From the NCBI GenBank assembly GCA_037178675.1, contig JAYMGJ010000679.1:1-48491 (forward strand): a DNA stretch of 48,491 bases. The letters run 5' to 3'. The DNA is from Scleroderma bovista. Its lineage: Eukaryota; Basidiomycota; Agaricomycetes; Boletales; Sclerodermataceae. Below, one piece after another: positions 41,600 through 48,491 of this stretch. Under the pieces are notes generated by a model. It worked only from the letters and a program-made list of their open reading frames with translations. It was not told the origin of the DNA and did no database searches. Position numbers and translations under genes: made by a program. Numbering within the stretch: position 1 is the stretch's first letter; the number at the start of each line of letters is the position of its first letter.

Positions 41600-43036
41600 A
41601 AGCGCAAGGTCTTTGAGCTAGTTGACCGTCCCCGAGACCGGAAGGTCATTAAGAACCGATGGGTCTTCGACGTGAAGTCGGATGGCTGCAAGAAAGCCCG
41701 CTTAGTAGCGAAAGGCTTCTCCCAGGTCGAGGGATTAGATTTCAACCAGGTCTTCTCACCAGTCGTGCGCTTTGAAACAGTGCGCCTCATGCTTGCGCTT
41801 GCCGCACTTAAAAACTGGTATATCACTGGACTCGACGTTCAGAGCACCTACTTGTATGGCAAGCTCGACGAAGAGATCTACATGGAACAACCCGAAGGGT
41901 TTGCAGTTCCTGGGCAAGAGCGCAAAGTGCTCCACCTCTGGCGTGCCCTCTATGGCCTCAAACAGGCTGGCCTAGCTTGGTGGCGCACACTCAAAGAGCT
42001 CGGGTTTGAGCACCTTAAATCTGAAGCAGGCATCTTCTTCTATAAGAAGAAAGGCACCAACATCGTCATCAGTATTATCTACGTTGACGACGCACTATTC
42101 TGCGGCCCTAACAAGGCTGTTGTTGATGCCATTAAAGCGCAGTTCATGCACAAATGGGAGTGCCGAGACCTTGGAGAACCTAAGGAGTTCCTCCGAATGC
42201 GAATCACTTGCAAGGGTCGCGCTATCCACTTGGACCAATGCGCGTACCTACAAAAGGTCATCGAATGCTGCGGCATGCTCAATGCAAAGTCCACAAGCAC
42301 CCCACTGCCGGCTGGCTACTATGCTGCCAAAAATACAGAGCCTGTTGATGCGGAACTCCGCTCCCATTTCCAGATGGTTATTGGGTCCCTCCTGTACCTT
42401 ATGTTAGGCACTAGGCCCGACATTGCCTTTGCAGTCACCCATCTCTCATGCCATGCCGTGAATCCATCCCAGGACCACCTATCCAAAGCGCTTTATATTT
42501 GTCGCTACTTGACTGGTACATTTAATTACTCCCTAGTGTACAATGGTGGATCCGGTGCTGGCCTGATTGCATGCACGGACTCAGATTGGGGATCAGACCC
42601 TATCTCTCACCTCTCGCAGACAGGTTTCTACCTGAAACTTGCAGATGGCTTGATCAGTTGGACTTCTCATGCACAGAAGACTATTGCGTACTTGTCCACT
42701 GAGGCCGAATACATGGCTTTGAGCGATTGCGCTCGCCAAGTTACCTGGATTCGAAGTTTGCTCGGTGAGCTCGGCTACAAGCTGAAAGCTATCCCAATTT
42801 GCGGTGATAATCAGGGGTCCATATTCATGGCATGCAACCCTGTAACGGAGCCTCGCTCCAAGCACATCAACATCTGCTACCACGGAATCCGCGAGTCAGT
42901 CGCGAAAGACGTGGAACTATTCTTCATTGATGGTGCTGAGAATCCCGCCGATCTGCTCACCAAGAACTTACCACGCGAGAAATTCGCGATGTTCAGAGCT
43001 CAACTAGGCTTACAGTTTCCCTCTGGCAGCATCTAG
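41600..43036 (+). pseudogene. pol: Inner copia: reverse transcriptase and RNase H
   Basis: In frame after the TGA: KNRWVFDVKSDGCKKARLVA, GLDFNQVFSPVVRFETVRLM, LYGKLDEEIYMEQPEGF, LYGLKQAGLAWW and the catalytic YVDDALF. RNase H follows with ACTDSDWGSD, YLSTEAEYMALSD, CGDNQGSIFMA and KHINICYHGIRE, ending NPADLLTKNLPREKF and TAG at 43034-43036. No frameshifts occur. RT and RNase H copy the element RNA into DNA. Confidence 0.93.
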
Positions 43037-43070
43037 CGCCTTATTTGCTGAAGTGCTCTACGTGCAGCAC

Positions 43071-43082
43071 AGCGAGGGGGAG
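43071..43082 (+). promoter_or_regulatory. Polypurine tract of inner copia
   Basis: AGCGAGGGGGAG lies immediately before the 3' LTR. It is the plus-strand primer in LTR elements. Confidence 0.8.
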
Positions 43083-43357
43083 TGTTGAAGTCGCATGTGC
43101 ACCCGGCGTAAACTGTCGACGAAGTGCACACAAGACTGCGACCCATATTAGTGTAGACTTAGTAATAGTCCTCTTTAGAGTAGATGTTACATGTCACACG
43201 TCATGCGTCACACTATTTGTTGTATATAAACAGCGTTCATCACTTATATAATATAACAGCTCTTAACCAGCTACCACTACCATCTCAGGTTGTGCACTCC
43301 ACCCAACAGGTGAGTTGGAGTAGCAGTTCCTCTATGTATATAGGTATTGCTTCAACA
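43083..43357 (+). mobile_element. 3' LTR of inner copia
   Basis: It is 275 bp with TGTTGAAG...CTTCAACA ends, followed by the GTAAA duplication at 43358-43362. It differs from the 5' LTR at nine positions. Confidence 0.95.
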
Positions 43358-43362
43358 GTAAA

Positions 43363-44005
43363 CTCGTTTTAAAGCTGCAAAATGCGCCTGTCCGGGGCAA
43401 GCTGCATGTTTGCTCAATGCACCCACTGTATATGCCAGGTCTGGGCGCGTCGCCAGCATGGCGTACATTAGTCCACCAAGTGTGCTTTGATATGTCTTAG
43501 CGTTGACTTCGGGGACATCAATTTTGACAAGCTTCGCATTGGTCTCAAGTGGGGTGGAGACAGATCATCTGTCCTTTAAGCCGAAACGATCTAGAATCGT
43601 CTCGACATAGCGGCGTTGAGACAAGGTAATGGTTCCTTGTTGACGGTCGCGGACGACCTCCATACCTAGGATCCACCGTGCTTCGCCTAAGTCCGTTATT
43701 TCAAAATGGTCCAACAGCTGCAACTTGAGGTGTTTGATGGCATCGAGGTTCTTTGAGAAAATCAACTTGTCGTCGACGTAGACAGCAACAATCAATAGGT
43801 CACCATCCTTGTCCTTGTAAAAAAGACTGTGGTCAGCCTCGCTGCACGTGAATCCAAGGGACTCAAATGTTTTTCGTAGCGTGTCGTACCATGCCTTCAA
43901 GGCTTGCTTAAGGCCGTAAAGAGCACGTTGTAAGCGCCAAACTATGTTTGGATCGTCGCAGAAACCTGGTGGAGGACAGAGATAAATCTCCTCCTCCAAT
44001 TCCAC
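43363..44005 (-). pseudogene. pol: Outer copia: reverse transcriptase half
   Basis: It reads VELEEEIYLCPPPGF, LYGLKQALKAWYDTL, SEADHSLFYKDKDGDLLIV and the catalytic YVDDKLIF. It continues with LGEARWILGMEVVRDRQQGT and RYVETILDRFGLKDR, then a TGA at 43565-43567. The frame continues with LGGLMYAMLATRPDLAY and HAACPGQAHFAALKRVY to the insertion point. The 5' end is abrupt at about 44000: RT palm and everything upstream (gag, protease, integrase) are missing, so this element was truncated before or after the insertion. Confidence 0.9.
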
Positions 44006-44080
44006 TTCAGGTAACCACTTTTGATAAGCATTTAGCCTGAATAGTTTAGTATCGCAATTCAGCCAAATAGCCTATAAAAC

Positions 44081-44190
44081 CATGGTCATCCCAGGGAAGG
44101 TCTGCTTCCCTCCTGGGATGGGCCATTGTTTTTATAATCCCATCCCAGGGCTGGTCCATGCCATATGGGATGGCCCATGCTTGCTTGTGG
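44081..44190. repeat. CATCCCAGG/CCTGGGATG inverted repeats
   Basis: CATCCCAGGGAAG and CTTCCCTCCTGGGATG form a hairpin-like inverted repeat (44087-44122), followed by further CATCCCAGG and GGGATGG copies. The core TGGGAT/ATCCCA is related to the palindromes at 45.3 and 47.6 kb. Confidence 0.6.
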
Positions 44191-44229
44191 TGTCAGGGGT
44201 CCTTATACATTTTTTTCATTCTTGCTTAC

Positions 44230-45013
44230 CACATAGTTTGGTATTTTCTTTAAACACTGCACATTCTCTTGCTTGGAATGAGTTCTGTAACCATCTTCAT
44301 CCAACAACAAAATTTATATTATTCAAACTAGATGTTGATGATGATATTTGGCAGGATGTTGGACTAGGAGACAGCATTGGTGGCTTACCACCAGCCTGGT
44401 TGGCTGATGAAAAGGTTCGCCTAGGGATTAAATCTCTTCTGGAGCTGAGGCGTTGTGAGGAGGAAGAGATCTGTTTGCTACAAGAAAGGAAAGCACTAGT
44501 GGAGTGGTTTGCTGAGGAGTGGTTTGTGGAGTGGAGTCGGCTCCAGAAAGCAAAGTTGAATGCTGGTAAGCAATATTATCAGACACTACTATTCAATGCT
44601 AACATTTATGTACAGATGAAGATCTCAAATATGAATTGGGTTGTCAAAGCTCTATGCTAGCAAGCCTTTGTCTTGCATGGCAGATGAAGCTGAGTGAAAT
44701 GCCATCACATCCTGATGAGATATGGGGTGTTAGTGCTGAGGATCTTCATAAAGCAACTTGCATTTTTCCTTTTATGCATGTTGTTGACATTGAGGAGGAA
44801 ACTATAGATGATATAGATTCTGAGAATGGGAGAGAAGAGCTCCCTATAGATGATGAATTATTGGATGCAGCTGAGGAATTTGCTCTTGCTGATGAATATC
44901 ATCATCAGATTGGAGATGGTCTGGAGGAAGGAATTACATGGATAGAGCAATGGGAGGATGATGTATTGGACATGGATCCTCAATCATCTCCAAGCAAAAG
45001 AGCATGTAGATAG
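44230..45013 (+). pseudogene. C-terminal part of a probable KDZ transposase-family gene
   Basis: An exon beginning at about 44332 (acceptor AAACTAG) or slightly upstream reads DDDIWQDVGLGDSIGGLPPA, WLADEKVRLGIKSLLELRR and CEEEEICLLQERKALVEWF. Intron 44566-44615 (50 nt, GTAAGC...TACAG, branch GCTAAC) is followed by DEDLKYELGCQSSMLASLCLA and WQMKLSEMP, then an acidic tail ending SPSKRACR and TAG. The pattern (IWxDVG, PPAWLADExVRxGI, LExRxCxEEExxL, then a C-terminal acidic tail) resembles the C-terminus of Kyakuja-Dileera-Zisupton transposases in Agaricomycetes. The catalytic core is absent. Confidence 0.55.
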
Positions 45014-45265
45014 TTATATATTAATTGTTGTAAAAGATTGTTATAGAAATGAACCTTGTTGTTTTTTTCAATACAAATAACATATAAACTGGATTAAGGA
45101 TTTATCTGTGACTGATTGTCCGATATGAATTTTTTATGAAGATTATATACTATTACAGTTTCAAGCCTATGATGAGATGTGCTATTTGCATAAAAAGTAG
45201 TCACTGGGGTGTCTTGTAATAGGTTTGAAGGTTTTGATAATATGCCTCATTGGCACCAATGGCAT
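45014..45265. other. AT-rich downstream region of the KDZ fragment
   Basis: No gene. TTTTTTTCAATACAAATAACATATAAAC after the stop could hold 3'-end signals. Confidence 0.35.
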
Positions 45266-45267
45266 TT

Positions 45268-45505
45268 TCCATAATAGATTTGGGGGTTATCATGGGATCT
45301 TCCATAATAGCTTTTGGGGCTGTCATGGGACATCCCATTGTCAGGCAAGAAGACCGGTAGGATGTCCCATAATAGCTTTGAGGGCTGTCATGGGACATCC
45401 CACTGTCAGGTAGGAAGACCAGTGGGATGTCCCATAATAGCTTTGGGGCTGTCATGGGACATCTCATTGTCATGCAAAAAAACAAATCCATAAGATGTAC
45501 CATGA
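45268..45505. repeat. Palindrome array, 33/65-bp units
   Basis: CATAATAGCTTT occurs at about 45270 (variant), 45303, 45368 and 45433, i.e. steps of 33 and 65 bp. Between them lie inverted arms TGGGACATCCCA and TGGGATGTCCCA and CAGGYARGAAGACC. It is the same family as 47577-47760. Confidence 0.75.
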
Positions 45506-45688
45506 TGTAAGATTGAACATTTCATCCACATAGAGAACTGCTGACTGCTATAATAGCATGAATGATAATGTGACCTTTAGATCTCCCTGGTTCATATGCT
45601 TGAAAATGGATTCATAATCAAGTATTGATTAATAAAATGAATAATTTCATTTTTATTGTCCACAAGATGACATAAATAAGTACTGGTA

Positions 45689-46187
45689 ATGCCTCTTGTT
45701 CCTCAACCACCACCTTCCCCCATGGGAAAGTCACCCCCCCAGCCCAAACACCAATGTTCCACATCATCCCCATGCTCAATCCTCCTCTCTGAGGTGGGAA
45801 AGAGATTTCACTCCTTCCCCAAGGGCACATTCAAGGCCCACTTTGTCCCCCCCTGCTGTACCCTGCTTGGTACTCAGCTATGTTGCTTCACATCTGCATT
45901 GCTGGTCCTGGACCACCAAGGCTGGCCCCAATGGGGGCAAAACCTTCTCTGTCCCCACTGTTCTGACCTCCTGTGAGAAGGACAGTCCCAAGGCGATCCA
46001 ATGGATTGTCTCCATTCTCCATTCTTTCAAGTCCCAGCTGGCCCCTCAGGCCCTTGATCTGACATCAGGTTGGGTTCTGCCCACCTACATCAAAATCTAT
46101 CAGAATAACATGCTGCTGCACCTCCATGCCCAGCAGGCTCACCCCCAGGCTCCCCTCCCCCCCCCCCCTCAAACCCAAATGGTGTAG
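45689..46187 (+). other. C/T-rich open frames, function unknown
   Basis: Two overlapping frames stay open across this very pyrimidine-rich DNA. One (ATG at 45689) runs to about 45976. The other is open to a TAG at 46187 and has a plausible segment EKDSPKAIQWIVSILHSFKS. No domain was recognised. Confidence 0.25.
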
Positions 46188-46517
46188 AGACTGTCCTGTC
46201 TCTAGGTGTGTAGAGTTGCTGATAGTAGTACTGACACTGGACTCTCTACCTTAGCTTATGTAGGCTTGTACTAGCTTACTAAGCAATCTCCCTCTTTCCT
46301 CTGTATATGTTTGAGCTCAGTCCTGGAGTGACTGAACACCACTACTCTCCCTGTTTCCTCTAGTCTCCCCAGTCCCTGGGAGCTCTTTCCAGACCTCCAG
46401 AAGCCCCTGGGTTGAATGCACCTCATCTGAGGGAGCAGCCACCCAAACACTTTGCTGTCTTTTCAATGGCCTACCCAGCCAGCTGCGCCCCCTCCCCTCT
46501 CTACCCTCACTGACCTC

Positions 46518-46997
46518 ATGGCGGAGCTCCATAAGGAAGTTGTGGCACCCCAGTGCAAATTCAATGCCTTCCGTGCCCTACATGAGGCCTCCCTTGATCC
46601 CCCCCTCTCTCCCTGCACCGCCCCTACAGTGGTGCCAGCCTATCCCCCCCACTCCCCCTCATCTGCTTTATCCATATCCATTGCCCAGGAGGGCATTACC
46701 CATCCCGATCACAGGTGGCTGCAGCCTGTCCTTAATCAGGCTCACTGCCCCCCTTTCATCTGACACATCGACTCCTCAATGGTCCCCTACTACCCCTTTG
46801 ATCTCCCAGAGGACTGCCAACAGGCTGTTGAGGTCATCTACCAGGTAGACATGCCCCGTTTTGTGAGTTTTGACTCCAATGGCGACCTCTACATTGCCAT
46901 ATGGGCCCACCCTGAGATAGTCATTGCGGCCATGGTCGCCCCCCCAGGAGCCCCCCTGCCCCCTGCTCCCCATGCCAGAGAGCTTGTCTGCTCATAG
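46518..46997 (+). pseudogene. ORF with one TGA in a C-rich block, function unknown
   Basis: From ATG 46518 (MAELHKEVVAPQCKFNAFRAL) the frame passes a Pro/Ser-rich stretch, meets a TGA at 46761-46763, and continues in the same frame with HIDSSMVPYYPFDLPEDCQQ, AVEVIYQVDMPRFVSFDSNG and DLYIAIWAHPEIVIAAM to TAG at 46995-46997. Open length on both sides and the coherent second half suggest a former gene whose CGA became TGA. No homologue comes to mind. Confidence 0.4.
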
Positions 46998-47575
46998 TAC
47001 CCCCCCCACCCCCTCCGCTCCCCCTCTCTCCTATCTCCCCCCTATCACCCCCTCAGCTACATAGTGTGCATTTTCAGGCAGCCTAGGCTGCCCAGCCCTG
47101 CCTGTACCTGCCAGTTGGGTGGTTATGTGGGCATGTGGTCAGATCCTTCAGACTCATTGTTTGGTAGTTTGATGTGTAGCCAGTAGAGTGCAATATGGGT
47201 GTTATCACCCGATGCACTATAATGAAAAAAAAAAGTACTGGTGAGAGTGTGTGGAGTAAAATGCACATGAATACAAAATATGGCATCATTATTCAATAGC
47301 TGGACTTTGACAAAACATCCATTGGTGAGCATCTATTATTGTTGTCCTTTATGTCTGTAGAAAACACAACCTGTATTTTATGCCCACATATCCATGATAT
47401 GATACAAAGCAACTATTTTCAATATTTAGGATGGACTATCCCACCAGCATTGTGAGTGACATGAAAGCAGGCAGAGGTGGGTGGAGGTGTTTAGAGTGAC
47501 TCAGTTCTTGACATATCACTACATAAAAATGAAACATTCATCACAGCCTGGTACAATGGGACATTTCATTGGTAT
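46998..47575. other. Spacer, no gene
   Basis: Poly-C interruptions at the left (CCCCCCCACCCCC) give way to AT-rich DNA. No coding or RNA gene is supported. Confidence 0.4.
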
Positions 47576-47576
47576 T

Positions 47577-47760
47577 TTTATGTGCAAGTGGGATGTCCCA
47601 TTGTAGCCTCAAGGCTATCATGGGACATCCCATTGCAGCCTCAAGGCTATCATGGGACATCCCATTGCAGCCTCAAGGCCATCACGGGACATCCCATTGG
47701 TATTTTTATGTGCAAGTGGGATGTCCCATTGTAGCCTCAAGGCTATCAGCAGACATCTAT
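47577..47760. repeat. 32-bp palindrome array
   Basis: CCCATTG(T/C)AGCCTC starts at 47597, 47629 and 47661, and a CCCATTGG variant at 47693, so the step is 32 bp. Each step contains two palindromes, TGGGACATCCCA and AGCCTCAAGGCT. The array is bracketed by two copies of CATTGGTATTTTTATGTGCA (at ~47568 and ~47696). Confidence 0.85.
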
Positions 47761-48177
47761 TGCAATGATTTCTCAATGACTCTCGTCACTGTCATCATAG
47801 TTTTTTATCCCTCATCACCATCCCCTCTCATCATGGTCATCAGTCATTTTTCACACCTCATGTGTCATGTCAACTGAACCTTTCCTGCTCAACCATGATG
47901 GCAAGCTTCCATGCACATCAAAGTGCAGTGTTCCTATTTTTGGAGGCAACCAGACCCCAACTGGTTGCAGAAATTTCAATATTTCTCAGACCACAACCAA
48001 ACCAATCACACCCAGTTTTTAATTAGGGGGTGTGCAAGCAATTTTAGCCATGCAAATTGAGACTACCTGATTTGCCCAAAATAAGGGGTCTGAAATTTAT
48101 CTGCACAGAAAAGGAGGTTCACAACCAATTTTCAGCACACAGATCAAGATCCCCTTTTTTGCACAAAACAGGGGATC
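47761..48177. other. Spacer before the LTR, no gene
   Basis: It contains two loosely similar stretches (GCAAATTGAGACTACCTGATTTGCCCAAAATAAGGGGTCTG and ACAGATCAAGATCCCCTTTTTTGCACAAAACAGGGGATCTG) suggesting a degenerate ~85-bp duplication. No gene was found. Confidence 0.45.
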
Positions 48178-48491
48178 TGTCAAGTCTGGGTCTACTCCAG
48201 TATGGGGTCTGGTCAAGTCCAGATGAAAACAGATGAGAGATGAGGTCAGAGGTTTGGGAAGAGGTTAGCCTGGGCCAGAGTTGCAACTGATTGGATTCAA
48301 TGACAAGGACAACAAGTGTTGATCCCTTGTGTAGGTTCTGATCAGATGGAGATGGACAAGGAGCAGGAGTAGTAACTTAGATCATTTCAGATTGGAGAGT
48401 ACAGGATTAACTACAGAGTACTTATACAGTAAGAACTAGGGACAAGTATATATGGTGACAAGTAAACACCCTGAAGAGCAGACAAGGGATA
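48178..48491 (+). mobile_element. Gypsy-like LTR, truncated by the window edge
   Basis: It begins TGTCAAGTCTGGG and matches the solo LTR 33256-33834 (opposite strand) for its whole visible length, including GTTGATCCCTTGTGTAGGTT and TATATGGTGACAAGTAAACA. CpG sites are nearly all lost compared with the 33-kb copy. Whether an internal region follows cannot be seen. Confidence 0.75.

Larger units (their letters stand above)
35138..43357 (+). mobile_element. Inner Ty1/copia retrotransposon, full length, carrying element A
   Basis: Both LTRs (275 bp each), primer site, leader, gag, protease, integrase, RT, RNase H and polypurine tract are present in copia order, with integrase before RT. The total is 8220 bp, of which 2344 bp plus a 4-bp duplication are the later insertion A, leaving a normal ~5.9-kb copia. 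LTRs differ at 9 of 275 positions by my count, 7 of them CpG-type transitions. All four premature stops in pol are TGA. It was a recently mobile but now inactivated element. Confidence 0.95.

Noticed and set aside
47577..47760. CRISPR-like array
   Set aside because: Units are contiguous near-identical repeats without unique spacers, and the genome is fungal.

Overview
The window comes from a eukaryotic, filamentous-fungal genome, most likely a basidiomycete of the Agaricomycetes. Introns are 46-70 nt GT-AG introns with CTRAY branch points. It carries KDZ-transposase-associated cysteine-cluster proteins, a KIN4-like kinase, a probable FunK1-type kinase, Ty1/copia and Ty3/gypsy remains, and frequent CpG-to-TpG/CpA decay. 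I see no rRNA, no convincing tRNA and no prokaryotic signal. The species cannot be named from this. The window is an accessory, transposon-dominated region: almost every recognisable gene is broken, truncated or single-copy debris.

Layout. 1-1811: 5' end of a copia element on the minus strand (gag, leader, half-tRNA primer site, LTR). 2.1-3.5 kb: acidic ORF and a CCGGA-rich LTR-like repeat. 4.8-9.5 kb: three multi-exon genes of unknown function and a degenerate tandem repeat. 9.8-12.6 kb: CAN/CCA-rich low-complexity DNA split by a 2.3-kb solo LTR-like element (copy B). 12.6-15.3 kb: AT-rich spacer, a broken minus-strand coding fragment, and a tandem array of intron-plus-microexon modules. 15.5-18.6 kb: a CxC6-type KDZ-associated gene converging on a Cys-rich four-exon gene. 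18.9-21.5 kb: short repeats, a TKL-like kinase fragment and a polyketide-synthase N-terminal fragment. 21.7-23.6 kb: a TIR element, a gypsy gag relic and an LTR-like sequence. 23.6-26.1 kb: KIN4-like kinase pseudogene lacking DFG. 26.4-29.4 kb: coiled-coil ORF, FunK1-like fragment, and a Ser/Pro-rich coding fragment cut off by element copy C (29.4-31.4 kb). 31.6-34.3 kb: a gene with a GKEQ minisatellite tail, and tandem repeats split by a gypsy-like solo LTR.

34.4-44.0 kb is a three-level nest. A minus-strand copia (RNase H at 34605-35132, RT at 43363-44005) was interrupted by a plus-strand copia (35138-43357, TSD GTAAA). That element was in turn interrupted inside gag-pol by the 2.3-kb element A (36951-39294, TSD CCGC). 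Both host reading frames close exactly across the target-site duplications. 44.0-48.5 kb: C-terminal part of a probable KDZ transposase gene, arrays of alternating palindromes, a C/T-rich block with a nearly open ORF, and the start of another gypsy-like LTR.

The observations I consider most worth following are: (1) the 2.3-kb LTR-like element carries its own 165-codon ORF in U3. It is in frame in three copies, and the A/C pair shows about as many synonymous as non-synonymous codon changes by hand count. (2) The 14.66-15.29 kb array of intron-like modules with 20-34 nt microexons. (3) The alternating-palindrome arrays beside the KDZ remnant. (4) Half-tRNA-iMet priming in the copia family.
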